Positions 8,042-17,831 of a stretch of DNA of 51,542 nt are shown here, in pieces. Every line of letters starts with the position of its first letter. Within the stretch, counting starts at the first letter, position 1. This stretch comes from Bacteroidales bacterium UBA6244 (GTDB taxonomy: Bacteria; Bacteroidota; Bacteroidia; Bacteroidales; F082). The stretch covers positions 1-51,542 of the forward strand of contig DJVY01000202.1 of assembly GCA_002440885.1 (NCBI GenBank), read 5' to 3'. The notes beneath the pieces were generated by a model that had not been told where the DNA came from, did no database searches, and saw nothing but the letters and a program-made list of their open reading frames with translations. Both the position numbers and the translations under genes were made by a program.

Positions 8042-10927
8042 GTGAAAGCGATTAAGCAATACATACTTCTCACCGGGGCGTTGGGATTGATTTATCAATC
8101 GATCGGTCAATTTCAAACGATAGGAACGCCTTTTGTAAGGAATTACGAGCGATCGCATTATAACGCCGGATTCCAGAACTGGGCTATCGAGGAAGGCGAC
8201 AATGGGATGATGTATTTTGCCAATAATGACGGACTTCTTGAATTCAACGGGCTTTTTTGGAATATTTATCCTTTGCCTAACAAAAGCATTATCAGATGGA
8301 TAAAAAAAGGCAATGACAACAAATTGTTTGCCGGAGGTTTTAACGAGATTGGCTATTTTGAACTAGCCCCGATGGGAGGAGCTAAGTACCATAGTTTAAC
8401 CGAATTAATATCTCCTGAGTACCGCGATTTTGGCGAAGTATGGCGCATCTACAGCCATTCGGATGGTGTTGTTTTTCAGTCGTTTACTCAACTGATGTTT
8501 TTGAACAAAGACAGCATTAAGGTCATAAAAGCCCCTTCATCCTTCCATTTTTCGTTTTACGTGAATGGTGAATATTATATTAACGACATGCAAAAAGGGC
8601 TTTTGCGCTATTCAATGGGACAACTCTTTCCATTGGTTGGCACAGAAAAACTCAGGGGCATAGAGATTTGGAGCATCTTGCCTGTTCGCGATAAGTTACT
8701 CATTGCCACAGCTTCCGATGGCGTTTTTTTGTATAACGGCAATACCCTTTCATCATGGAACAACGCGACCTCAGCTTTATTAGAAAACTATCAAATTTAC
8801 AGTGTCACCAAATTAAATGATGGAAGACTGGCTTTTGGCACAATCCAGGCAGGAGTATTTATCACCGATCTGGACGGAAAACCAATTAAACAAATAACCA
8901 GAGACGATGGTTTACAGAACAATACTATTTTGTGCAGTCATGAAGATCAGTTCGGGAATTTGTGGTTAGGCACGGACAATGGGATTGATTACGTGGAAAC
9001 TAATTCTCCCTTGTCTCAGCTGGGTTATAACTTTGGACTTAGTACAGGATATACTGCGTTTAAAACCAATAATCGGTTATATCTGGGAACAAACCAAGGA
9101 CTTTATACCAGAAAGTGGAATGAATTGGCCGGAGAATACGACGAAAACAAACAGTTTGAACTAGTGGAAGGCACTCCCGGCCAGGTTTGGAGTTTGAACC
9201 TACTAGATAACGTGCTCTTTTGCGGACATAACAATGGTACTTATACTATTGAGGACGATAAAGCCACCAAGATATGTGATATACCGGGTGGCTGGGTTTA
9301 CATCAAAGTACCTGATGACAGCCTAAAAATAATTGGAGGTACTTATTCTGGTCTTGTTTTATTCGAAAAACAAAAAGACAAATGGGTTTTTAAAAAACGA
9401 ATCGCCGACTTTTCTGAATCCTCACGCAAACTGGTTTTCGACTCCGATGGCACATTATGGATGACCCATGGCTTCAAGGGTGTTTTTCATTTATTCCTGA
9501 ACCCAAACTACGACAGCGTAAAAAAAATTGACTTCTATAATAGCCAAAACAGTCCACTGATTGACTATTCGGTCACTACACTTAAAACAAAACAAGGGAT
9601 TTTGTTTAGCAGTGGCGACAGCATGTTTTATTTTAACAAATCAACCAGGCAGTTTGAACCGACAGACCTTTTTAGAAAATACCTTGACAACAAACCCATA
9701 CGCCTCATTGAAGAAGATAAAGTGGGCGACTTTTGGTATTTTGCAGGATCATCGGCAGGAGTGATAAGAAAACAAGAAGATGGCAGCTTTAACAAAATTG
9801 ATTTACCTTTTGCCTCGTTGGACGGAACTTTTGTAAAAGGTTTCGAGTTCGTTTATCCACTGGACAAGGGCCATGTGTTTTTCGCCACTGAGAACGGCTT
9901 TGTGCATTATAACCCCTTGATTAAGAAAGATTACACACAGGAAATAAAAGCCTATTTAGTAAATATACAAACCTACAATCCTGATTCCGTTTTAATGTTA
10001 AACACCAATCAATCTGATTATAAGGCTCAAATCAGTTTCAAAAACAACAGTGTGATGTTTAGCTTTTCGGCCAACGATTACGAAAATCCGGACAAACTGC
10101 TTTTTTCAACACGATTGGCAGGATTCGAAGAACAATGGACAGACTGGCAGTCCAGGTGGTCGAAGGAGTTTACCAACCTTAATGAAGGTGAATACACTTT
10201 CAGCGTGAAAGCAAAAAACATCTATGGGGTTGTTAGTGAGCCTGTTTCCTACAGTTTCAAAGTATCACCGCCGTGGCACAGGTCGCTGGCTGCATACATT
10301 ATCTATGCGATACTCGTGTTAGGCTTTTTGCTTTTGTCCTATCTATGGGCTAAGAAGCGTGTTGAGAAAGCGAAAAAAAGATCCCAACAGATTCAGGAAG
10401 AGTTGTATCGTAAAAAGGAGGAGAAATTACAGCGCGAAAATCTTGAAGCGGAGAAGGAAGTCATTCGTTTACGTAACGAAAAGCTTAGGGAGCAGATGGT
10501 GATGAAAGACAAAGAATTAGCCAATGCAACCATGCAAACGCTGCATAAGAACAAACTGATGATCAGCATTAAAAACGAGTTGGGCAAGATTGCCGGCTCC
10601 GTAGAGGCCACCCCAAAATATCAGTTGCAGCAAATGATGCGCAAAATCAACAAAGAAATTGATAACGAAAATCAATGGAAAATCTTTGAAACACATTTTG
10701 AAAATGTACATGAAGCTTTTCTTACCCGCATCAAAACCGCTTACCCGTCGCTAACTCCTCGTGAACTTAAGCTGTGTGCATACCTGCGCATGAACATCTC
10801 GAGTAAGGAAATTTCGTTACTTATGAATATTTCAACCCGTGGTGTAGAAATCAGCCGATACCGACTACGTAAAAAGTTCAACCTGGACCGTGAAGAAAAT
10901 CTCACTGACTTTATCCTTTCTTTCTGA
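8042..10927 (+). CDS. Transmembrane PUL regulator: beta-propeller sensor, Y_Y_Y domain, LuxR-type HTH
   Basis: This 961-residue protein starts with GTG; that start gives a proper signal sequence (IKQYILLTGALGLIYQSIGQ), and no in-frame ATG does. Residues about 25-650 have the repeated two-component propeller (Reg_prop) pattern, e.g. DQFGNLWLGTDNG and SDGTLWMTHG. A Y_Y_Y domain (about 660-738, LNEGEYTFSVKAKN) and one transmembrane helix (about 748-771) follow. Next come a long coiled coil (about 775-860) and a C-terminal LuxR/GerE-type HTH (about 902-948, LTPRELKLCAYLRM...SSKEISLLMNIS). No histidine-kinase or receiver domain is present, so this is not a hybrid two-component system but a one-component membrane-tethered regulator. 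In Bacteroidota such proteins sit next to PULs. It probably senses an oligosaccharide in the periplasm and controls the susC promoter 254 bp downstream. Confidence 0.85.
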   Translation: MKAIKQYILLTGALGLIYQSIGQFQTIGTPFVRNYERSHYNAGFQNWAIEEGDNGMMYFANNDGLLEFNGLFWNIYPLPNKSIIRWIKKGNDNKLFAGGFNEIGYFELAPMGGAKYHSLTELISPEYRDFGEVWRIYSHSDGVVFQSFTQLMFLNKDSIKVIKAPSSFHFSFYVNGEYYINDMQKGLLRYSMGQLFPLVGTEKLRGIEIWSILPVRDKLLIATASDGVFLYNGNTLSSWNNATSALLENYQIYSVTKLNDGRLAFGTIQAGVFITDLDGKPIKQITRDDGLQNNTILCSHEDQFGNLWLGTDNGIDYVETNSPLSQLGYNFGLSTGYTAFKTNNRLYLGTNQGLYTRKWNELAGEYDENKQFELVEGTPGQVWSLNLLDNVLFCGHNNGTYTIEDDKATKICDIPGGWVYIKVPDDSLKIIGGTYSGLVLFEKQKDKWVFKKRIADFSESSRKLVFDSDGTLWMTHGFKGVFHLFLNPNYDSVKKIDFYNSQNSPLIDYSVTTLKTKQGILFSSGDSMFYFNKSTRQFEPTDLFRKYLDNKPIRLIEEDKVGDFWYFAGSSAGVIRKQEDGSFNKIDLPFASLDGTFVKGFEFVYPLDKGHVFFATENGFVHYNPLIKKDYTQEIKAYLVNIQTYNPDSVLMLNTNQSDYKAQISFKNNSVMFSFSANDYENPDKLLFSTRLAGFEEQWTDWQSRWSKEFTNLNEGEYTFSVKAKNIYGVVSEPVSYSFKVSPPWHRSLAAYIIYAILVLGFLLLSYLWAKKRVEKAKKRSQQIQEELYRKKEEKLQRENLEAEKEVIRLRNEKLREQMVMKDKELANATMQTLHKNKLMISIKNELGKIAGSVEATPKYQLQQMMRKINKEIDNENQWKIFETHFENVHEAFLTRIKTAYPSLTPRELKLCAYLRMNISSKEISLLMNISTRGVEISRYRLRKKFNLDREENLTDFILSF

Positions 10928-11035
10928 TCTTATTGATTTATATGGCTATAAATGCCGTTGAAAACTAAAATAAGGCTTCCTGTATTTATATAGTCCTGAT
11001 TACATATTTGTTACAATTTTTTTGATGTATTATTG

Positions 11036-11068
11036 TTGTAGTAATTTTTTGCTCCTGATGTAATTTTG
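11036..11068 (+). promoter_or_regulatory. Probable promoter of the susC operon
   Basis: TTG at 11036-11038 and TAATTTTG at 11061-11068, spaced 22 bp, fit the Bacteroidota -33/-7 pattern. The leader to the ATG at 11181 would be about 105 bases. It holds a short dyad, TTTGC-gcc-GCAAA, at 11124-11136 that could be an operator; this is suggestive only. The remainder of the 253-bp gap after the regulator gene is AT-rich with no other feature. Confidence 0.45.
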
Positions 11069-11180
11069 ACGCACCAAAAAAATTGACTTAACATGTTTTT
11101 AACATTTATTTCGTAGAAAATTTTTTGCGCCGCAAACGATTTAGATTAAAACAATGAATTAATTTTTAAAAATTTGGCTC

Positions 11181-14100
11181 ATGACAAAAAATTACTTGGT
11201 GTTAATTATTGTTGCACTGATGATGATGCCCTGGCAATTGCTTTCGCAAGCAAACGCAATACAGGGCTATGTTATTTCATCGGAAGACAACCTACCTATT
11301 CCCGGGGCAACTGTTCTTGTTAAAGGAACAACAACGGGCACAACAACCGGAATAGATGGAGAGTTCGTTCTTCAAGATGTTACCATTCCTACCGTATTGG
11401 TAATATCCTATGTGGGAATGAAAACGTTGGAACTGCCTCTCACAGAACCACCTAAGGTGCTTAACATTACCCTTGATCCGGACATTTCTCTTCTGGATGA
11501 AATTGTAGTGATTGGTTATGGTACCGTTAAAAAGAAGGATTTGACCGGTGCAGTTTCGATGGTTGACTCAAAAACCATCTCAAACCTCAATCCTGTAAAA
11601 GTAGAACAAGCTTTGCAAGGAACCATGGCGGGTGTAGCAGTTACAGAACAATCAGGAGCTCCCGGAGCCGGACTGGATATACGAATCAGAGGGATTTCTA
11701 CCAATGGTGATGCCTCTCCAGTTGTGATTATTGATGGATACCAAGGCGATCTCAACACCATCAACCCTAACGACATCGAGACCATCACGGTACTCAAGGA
11801 CGCTCAGGCAGCGATCTATGGAACGGTAGGAGCTAACGGGATCATCCTTATTACCACCAAATCGGGAAAAAGAAATACACCTACCACAGTAAGCGTGAAT
11901 AGCTCTTCCGGACTACAGGAAACAACCCGACAATTGCCCGTATTAAATGCCACCGAATATGCAGTAATTTTGAACGAAAGTTATGCCGCCAATGGTCAGG
12001 CTTTGCCTTTCCCTGACATTTCAGGGTTGGGTAGAGGAACCAACTGGCAGGATGCTCTCTTTTCCAGTGCTCCGGTTTTCGATAATAATTTCAGTGTGTC
12101 GGGAGGTTCAAAAAACATGAATTATGCTTTAAGTGGTTCCGATCTGCGCCAAAATGGGATCATCGGGGACGATAAAGCTGAATATGACCGCACAACAGCC
12201 CGGCTAAGCATGGGTGCCGATTTTACTAGTTGGTTAAAATTCAACACATCGCTTACTTATACCCACATTAATCGCACTTCCTTTAACGATTTCGGATTGG
12301 GTTCAGTACTTTTTAATGCGGTTAACATGCCTTCTACCGTGCCGATATACAAAGAAGATGGCGACTATTTCCTCGCTCCGGCTAATCTGGGCATCGAAAT
12401 TATCAATCCACTTCAGCAGATAGCCAACACATACAACGCCTATGCTCTTAACAAGTTAAACGGAAACGTGGGATTAGAGGCCAAATTTGCCAGCCACTTC
12501 ACAGCTACGGCACGCATTGGTTTTAATTCAGCCTACAGCAATTATAAGTCATTTTCCAAAATTGTGGATTACGGCGGTAAAGTTTTTGATGTAACACGCA
12601 GCAGCGTATACCAGAGCAAGGACAATTTTAACGATTATACCTTTGATGCTTTTGTTACCTACGACAACTACTTTAAAGAAGTTCATCACCTCACTGCTAC
12701 CGTAGGTACAACCGTTTATAAAACATGGGGTAACAACTTAAATGCTACGGGTTACGACATTCCAAACAATTCGTGGGAATATGCCGACATCAGTCTGGCC
12801 AACGGATTAAACACATCAAAAGCGACTGGAGGTTACACTTACGACCAACGCAGGCTCTCTTATTTTGGCCGGGCGCAATACGATTTCCAGGGTAAATACC
12901 TTGTTTCAGCCATGATTCGCCGTGATGCCTCCTCTAAGTTTGGGCCTGATAACAGCGTAGCTTACTTTCCTTCTGCTACATTAGGTTGGATCGTGTCAAA
13001 AGAAAATTTCTTGAAAGGAGTAGAAAAGATCGACTTGCTCAAAATCAGAATGAGCTATGGAATTCTGGGTTCTGATAAGATTGGCGATTATCAATACATT
13101 TCTCAACTCAATGGTGAGGCTATGTATGTGATTAATGGAGAATTAGTTAGTGGAACCGCCGTAGGAGCAGCTCCAAACCCAAAAATTAAATGGGAGCAAT
13201 CAGAGCAATTTGATGCTGGTTTCGATATCACCTTGTTTGAAGACCGACTGGATATAACCGCGGATTATTTCAACAAAACCACCAACGATTTGCTCATTAG
13301 CAGCGTTCCTGTATCGGGAATATTGGGCACATCTGCTCCAGGAGCAAGCGGTCCTACCGTTAACGCAGGAACTGTGAGAAACAGAGGTCTCGAATTTGCA
13401 ATCGGTTATCGTGGTAACATCACCAATGATTTCAGCTACCGTTTAAACTACAACATTACCTCACTTGATAATGAAGTATTAAAAGTCAATAACGGGACAG
13501 GTTTCGTTGAAGGGGGGAGTTTCGGCGTGGGACAGCCCTTACCTGCCCGCATGGAAGTAGGCTTGCCCATTGGTTATTTCTACGGTTATAAAACTGATGG
13601 AATTTTCCAAACTCAGGAAGAAGTAGAGGCACACCCTTCTCAAACAGCATTGGGCGCGCCAGCCTCTCCGGGTGATATCAGGTTTCAGGACGTGAACAAC
13701 GATGGTGTAATCAACTCCGACGACCGCACTTACATCGGTGATCCCATACCTGATTTCCTCATGGGATTTAACATGACGCTCCGCTATAAGAACTTTGATT
13801 TTATGGCTTATGCCTTTGCCAGTATTGGAAACGATATCGTTAGAAATTACGAACGTGCTCAGCCCAATGTCAACAGATTAAGCACTGTACTCGACAGGTG
13901 GACAGGGCCAGGTACGAGCAACTCTGTTCCGCGCGTAACCACGGCAGCCACGGCAAACAATATTTTCTCAGAATACTATGTTGAAGATGGTTCCTACCTC
14001 AGGTTACAACGATTGGCTTTAGGTTATAAATTGCCTGAGTCGCTTATACAAAAAATCAGATTTAAGGAAATCCGGTTTTTCGTGGCTGTGAACAACCTGT

Positions 14101-14228
14101 TTACTTTGACCAAATATAACGGATTCGATCCTGCTGCTTCTAGCGGAGCACCTATCGGTTCAGGATTTGACTCAGGTTTTTATCCTGCTGCCAGAACTTA
14201 CTGGTTTGGTTTTAATGTTAATTTATAA
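11181..14228 (+). CDS. susC: SusC-family TonB-dependent oligosaccharide transporter
   Basis: The 1015-residue product has a signal peptide, a carboxypeptidase-D-regulatory-like N-terminal domain (about 27-100), a SusC signature/TonB-box region (DEIVVIGYGTVKKKDLTGAV, about 107-126), the plug domain (to about 225), and a 22-strand barrel ending in the expected aromatic strand (YWFGFNVNL). The motif RIRGISTNGDASPVVIIDG is the usual plug motif of SusC/RagA. It imports oligosaccharides across the outer membrane with the SusD lipoprotein encoded 12 bp downstream, powered by TonB-ExbBD. Substrate (beta-1,3-glucan oligosaccharides) is inferred from the downstream GH16, GH3 and phosphorylase genes. 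The length is normal and no frameshift is visible. Confidence 0.95.
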   Translation: MTKNYLVLIIVALMMMPWQLLSQANAIQGYVISSEDNLPIPGATVLVKGTTTGTTTGIDGEFVLQDVTIPTVLVISYVGMKTLELPLTEPPKVLNITLDPDISLLDEIVVIGYGTVKKKDLTGAVSMVDSKTISNLNPVKVEQALQGTMAGVAVTEQSGAPGAGLDIRIRGISTNGDASPVVIIDGYQGDLNTINPNDIETITVLKDAQAAIYGTVGANGIILITTKSGKRNTPTTVSVNSSSGLQETTRQLPVLNATEYAVILNESYAANGQALPFPDISGLGRGTNWQDALFSSAPVFDNNFSVSGGSKNMNYALSGSDLRQNGIIGDDKAEYDRTTARLSMGADFTSWLKFNTSLTYTHINRTSFNDFGLGSVLFNAVNMPSTVPIYKEDGDYFLAPANLGIEIINPLQQIANTYNAYALNKLNGNVGLEAKFASHFTATARIGFNSAYSNYKSFSKIVDYGGKVFDVTRSSVYQSKDNFNDYTFDAFVTYDNYFKEVHHLTATVGTTVYKTWGNNLNATGYDIPNNSWEYADISLANGLNTSKATGGYTYDQRRLSYFGRAQYDFQGKYLVSAMIRRDASSKFGPDNSVAYFPSATLGWIVSKENFLKGVEKIDLLKIRMSYGILGSDKIGDYQYISQLNGEAMYVINGELVSGTAVGAAPNPKIKWEQSEQFDAGFDITLFEDRLDITADYFNKTTNDLLISSVPVSGILGTSAPGASGPTVNAGTVRNRGLEFAIGYRGNITNDFSYRLNYNITSLDNEVLKVNNGTGFVEGGSFGVGQPLPARMEVGLPIGYFYGYKTDGIFQTQEEVEAHPSQTALGAPASPGDIRFQDVNNDGVINSDDRTYIGDPIPDFLMGFNMTLRYKNFDFMAYAFASIGNDIVRNYERAQPNVNRLSTVLDRWTGPGTSNSVPRVTTAATANNIFSEYYVEDGSYLRLQRLALGYKLPESLIQKIRFKEIRFFVAVNNLFTLTKYNGFDPAASSGAPIGSGFDSGFYPAARTYWFGFNVNL

Positions 14229-14240
14229 ATTCAGAAAGAC

Positions 14241-15725
14241 ATGAAATTTAATATGTTAAAGAAATCAACTATCGCAGGACTTTTCGCTTTTTCAGCGTTG
14301 CTTTTTTCCTGCTCAGACAAATTTGTTGAAATTTCACCGGAATACTCTATCGACTCGGAGAATTATTTCAACTCCTCAGATGATTACTACAATGCACTGA
14401 TAGCTGCTTACGACATGCTTCAGCCAACTTATGCCAACGTAATTTTAGGTGAAATTGCCTCAAACAACACCCTGTGTGGTGGCGAAAGTCCTACTGATGT
14501 TATTGGCTGGCAACAAGTTGACGATATGATTCATACCTCTACCAACAGCAACCTCAAAGATATTTGGGACTGGATGTTTGCCGGAGTTCAACGCGCCAAT
14601 TATTTCATGGAATTTAAGGATAAAATCGATTTTGAAGGTAAGGATGTCATGATTGGAGAAGTGCGTTTTTTGAGAGCTTACTATCATTTTGAACTGGTGA
14701 AATGGTTTGGCGCGATTCCTGTAAAAGTGGATGAGAGATTTAAACTGGGAGACGAAACCATTATCCCAAGGTCACCTGTGAGCGATGTGTACGCCTTGAT
14801 TGAAGCCGATTTAATTTACGCCGAAAGCGTTCTCCCTGCCAGCCAGTCTCAAATTGGAAGAGTGACCAAAGGCGCTGCTCAGGCTTTGCTTGGTAAAGCT
14901 TATCTTTATCAGGAGAAATTTGCCGAAGCTGCCGAAGTCCTCGACAGGGTAATCACAACCGGTCCCTACACGCTTGTATCCGACTACAACTCCATTTTTG
15001 AAGCTGACGGTGAGAACGGAACAGAAAGCGTTTTTGAGGTTCAATACACCGATGCTGAAGGAGCCGGATTTGGTTGTCTTCAATGTAGCGAAGGTAATGT
15101 TGCCGTTGGTTTTAGTGGCGTGCGTGGTTATGTTGGACCGCTATTTACACCGGGGTTCAGCTTTAACGTGCCCACCCAAAATGCTGTTGACGCCTTTGAG
15201 CCGGGAGATGGCCGTAAACAAGTGACCATCCTCGACATTCAGACATGGGCCGACAGTACCGGAGCTGAGTATACCACAGGATACGAGCATACAGGCTATT
15301 TTAACCGCAAGTACTTACCCCGTACAAGAAGCGAAAATGCCCAGAATGATTTAAACCTGACCAACCCAAACAACTACAGGTCAATTCGTTTTGCAGATGT
15401 ACTTTTGATGGCTGCCGAGGCCAATAACCGCGGAGGAATTTCCGATGCCAAAGCTCAGGAATACCTTAACATGGTTCGCCGTCGTGCTTTTGGTGACAAT
15501 TTTCACGATGTTACCTTAACCGGAGCGGCCTTAACCGACATGATCTACCACGAACGTCGGGTTGAACTCCTTGGCGAAGGACACTATTTCTTTGATTTGG
15601 TGCGCATTGGAAGGGCTGCTGACGAAATTGCCGGATTCGTTAAGGGGAAGAATGAAATTTTCCCTATTCCGATCGAAGAGATAGAATTCTCTAATGGAAA
15701 CTGGTCGCAAAACCCAAATTACTAA
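14241..15725 (+). CDS. susD: SusD/RagB-family outer-membrane glycan-binding lipoprotein
   Basis: The product has 494 residues with a signal-peptidase II site (LLFSC, lipidated Cys24) and the SusD fold: an N-terminal helical SusD-like domain with TPR-type helices (for example GKAYLYQEKFAEAAEVLDRV), and the RagB/SusD C-terminal domain with the diagnostic RSIRFADVLLMAAEA and HERRVELLGEGHYFFDLVR stretches. The last residues, IPIEEIEFSNGNWSQNPNY, are the usual SusD ending. It acts as the lid of the SusC transporter on the cell surface. Position directly after susC (12 bp) indicates co-transcription and translation in stoichiometric amounts. Confidence 0.95.
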   Translation: MKFNMLKKSTIAGLFAFSALLFSCSDKFVEISPEYSIDSENYFNSSDDYYNALIAAYDMLQPTYANVILGEIASNNTLCGGESPTDVIGWQQVDDMIHTSTNSNLKDIWDWMFAGVQRANYFMEFKDKIDFEGKDVMIGEVRFLRAYYHFELVKWFGAIPVKVDERFKLGDETIIPRSPVSDVYALIEADLIYAESVLPASQSQIGRVTKGAAQALLGKAYLYQEKFAEAAEVLDRVITTGPYTLVSDYNSIFEADGENGTESVFEVQYTDAEGAGFGCLQCSEGNVAVGFSGVRGYVGPLFTPGFSFNVPTQNAVDAFEPGDGRKQVTILDIQTWADSTGAEYTTGYEHTGYFNRKYLPRTRSENAQNDLNLTNPNNYRSIRFADVLLMAAEANNRGGISDAKAQEYLNMVRRRAFGDNFHDVTLTGAALTDMIYHERRVELLGEGHYFFDLVRIGRAADEIAGFVKGKNEIFPIPIEEIEFSNGNWSQNPNY

Positions 15726-15741
15726 TCCAAAATTTTGAAAG

Positions 15742-17817
15742 ATGAAAATAGTTAAAATAATATTCTTTGTTGTCGCTTTTCTTGGGCTGTCTCTCTCTTG
15801 CACCAAGGAAATTGATAACCTGAAAATCTTGAATGATGTTGTTGCTCCTGCCAATGTATCAGCCATGTTTGATATAACCCAGGATAACAGTGGCTTGGTT
15901 ACTATCCTCCCTGATGCCGAAGGAGCTACCCAATATGCAATCACTTTTGGAGACGTAACCGATGAAACTCCGGTTGTTTATGCCGCAGGTGAACCAATCA
16001 CACATATCTATGCCGAAGGCACTTACACTGTCGGCATCACAGCCAAAGGGCTAACAGACCTGACCACAAGCATTCAAAAGGAGATCAACGTTACTTTTAG
16101 AGCACCTGAAAATCTTGTCGTGAGCATCGTTCTCGATGCAGTTAACCCACGTATAATTTCTGTTTCTGCTACAGCCGATTATGCCACAATCATTGATTTC
16201 TACTTTGGCGATGTGGCAGGTGAAGAACCCACACATACTTTGCCGGGAGAATCTGTATTGCATACCTATGCCGAAGCAGGTGATTATGTAGTACGCGTTG
16301 TTGCCAAAAACGGTGGCGCTGCAACTATTGAACACAGCGAAACCATTACCATTTCATCGGCCTCCGACCCGGTAACGCTACCCATTGACTTCGAGTCGTT
16401 TACTGTTAATTACGCCTTCTCCAACTTTGGCAATGCTGAGGCTTCGGTCATCGATAACCCTGACCAATCAGGTATTAACGGCAGTAATCGTGTGGCTCAA
16501 TTTGTTAAAACCGCAGGTGCAGAAACATGGGCAGGTACGCTGCTCACGCTTCAATCTCCCATTGATTTCAGTACTAAAAAACTGTTTAAAGTGAAGGTTT
16601 GGTCACCTAAAGTGAATGCCATCGTAAAACTTAAAATTGAGAATCTTGATAACGCCGACATCAATGCAGAAATAGATGCTGTTACCACAACATCCAATGT
16701 TTGGGAGGAACTGACCTTCGATTTCTCAGGTATTGACGTTGGACAATCCTATCAAAAAGTGGTTATCTTTTTCGATTTTGGAAATCCGGGTGATGATGCA
16801 GTGTATTATTTCGACGATATCCGTCAGGCTACCGCGGCACCTTCCACAGGTATCGTAGGCACATGGAAGATGGCTCCCGAAGCCGGATCGTTGGGTGTTG
16901 GACCTGAATTAGGCGACATTTCCTGGTGGGCTATCGATGCAGCCGGTGTTGAAGCCAGGGCTTGTTTCTACGATGACGAATATATCTTTGGTGCCGATGG
17001 TTCGTTTAGCAACGTGCTGGGTGCTGAAACATGGGTTGAAGGTTGGCAAGGTGGTTCAGATGCCTGTGGAGCTCCTGTTGCACCCCACAATGGTTCTAAT
17101 CCTGCCACTTACATTTACGATGCAGGAGCCAATCAAATCACCCTCAACGGTGTTGGATCATATTTGGGAATCCCCAAAGCATACAATGGCGGCGAATTGA
17201 CCACCCCTGCTGATGCACCTGCATCCATTACTTATGATATTACCCTCGCCGACGACGACACCCGGATGACAGTGGATATTTATATTGGCTCAGGCTGGTG
17301 GAGATTCATTATGGTGAAAGTGGGAAGCGTGGTTACGTCTCCACTTGATGGTTCCTGGGTAATGGCTCCCGAAGCAGGTTCAATGGGAGTAGGTCCCGAG
17401 TTGGGCGACATTTCCTGGTGGGCTATCGATGCTGCCGGTGTTGAAGCCAGGGCTTGTTTCTACAATGATGAATATGTATTCGGACCAGATGGATCATTCA
17501 ACAACGTGCTGGGTGCCGAAACCTGGGTTGAAGGCTGGCAAGGTGGCAGTGATGCCTGTGGTGCTCCCGTGGCTCCCCACAATGGTTCCAATCCTGCCGC
17601 ATTTGTGTATGATGAAGCTGCTGGAACGGTAACCATCAACGGTGTTGGTGCTTATTTGGGTATTCCCAAAGCATACAATGGAGGCGAATTAACCACTCCC
17701 TTAGATGCTCCCGAGTCCATAACATACAACATAACACTTACCGACGATAATGCGCGAATGACGCTGGATATCAATATCGGCGGCGGTTGGTGGAGATTTA
17801 TTCTCGTTAAAAACTAG
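15742..17817 (+). CDS. Surface glycan-binding-like lipoprotein with PKD-like domains, one beta-sandwich module and a tandem duplicated module
   Basis: The 691-residue lipoprotein (LSLSC, Cys20) lies 16 bp after susD, the slot usually filled by SusE/SusF-type surface glycan-binding proteins. Two PKD-like Ig domains come first (about 30-118 and 119-210, each with a FGDV...HTYAEG-like core). A roughly 150-residue beta-sandwich module follows (about 213-366) with a WEELTFDFSG...VVIFFDF...YYFDDI framework, which is shared with modules in the two T9SS proteins of this locus. The C-terminus is two near-identical 164-residue modules (about 372-531 and 536-691), rich in Trp and acidic residues (ISWWAIDAAGVEARACFY, ETWVEGWQGGSDACGAPVAP). 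No catalytic motif is seen. A role in binding beta-glucan at the cell surface is inferred from position; the C-terminal module family is unknown to me. Confidence 0.8.
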   Translation: MKIVKIIFFVVAFLGLSLSCTKEIDNLKILNDVVAPANVSAMFDITQDNSGLVTILPDAEGATQYAITFGDVTDETPVVYAAGEPITHIYAEGTYTVGITAKGLTDLTTSIQKEINVTFRAPENLVVSIVLDAVNPRIISVSATADYATIIDFYFGDVAGEEPTHTLPGESVLHTYAEAGDYVVRVVAKNGGAATIEHSETITISSASDPVTLPIDFESFTVNYAFSNFGNAEASVIDNPDQSGINGSNRVAQFVKTAGAETWAGTLLTLQSPIDFSTKKLFKVKVWSPKVNAIVKLKIENLDNADINAEIDAVTTTSNVWEELTFDFSGIDVGQSYQKVVIFFDFGNPGDDAVYYFDDIRQATAAPSTGIVGTWKMAPEAGSLGVGPELGDISWWAIDAAGVEARACFYDDEYIFGADGSFSNVLGAETWVEGWQGGSDACGAPVAPHNGSNPATYIYDAGANQITLNGVGSYLGIPKAYNGGELTTPADAPASITYDITLADDDTRMTVDIYIGSGWWRFIMVKVGSVVTSPLDGSWVMAPEAGSMGVGPELGDISWWAIDAAGVEARACFYNDEYVFGPDGSFNNVLGAETWVEGWQGGSDACGAPVAPHNGSNPAAFVYDEAAGTVTINGVGAYLGIPKAYNGGELTTPLDAPESITYNITLTDDNARMTLDINIGGGWWRFILVKN
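16858..17814 (+). repeat. Tandem duplication of a 492-bp (164-codon) module
   Basis: The two copies begin at about 16858 and 17350 (period 492 bp, an exact multiple of three). They stay close to identical at nucleotide level in places, including uninterrupted identical runs of about 27-30 bases (for example the stretch from 16912 and its partner from 17404). This points to recent duplication or gene conversion. Confidence 0.85.
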
Positions 17818-17831
17818 AAAAAAGTAAAAAC

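Noticed and set aside
8042..10927. Hybrid two-component (HTCS) PUL sensor
   Set aside because: After the transmembrane helix there is only a coiled coil and a LuxR-type HTH; no HisKA, ATPase or receiver domain.
15531..15944. 137-codon minus-strand frame across the susD/lipoprotein junction
   Set aside because: It opposes two well-supported genes and shows no protein-like features.
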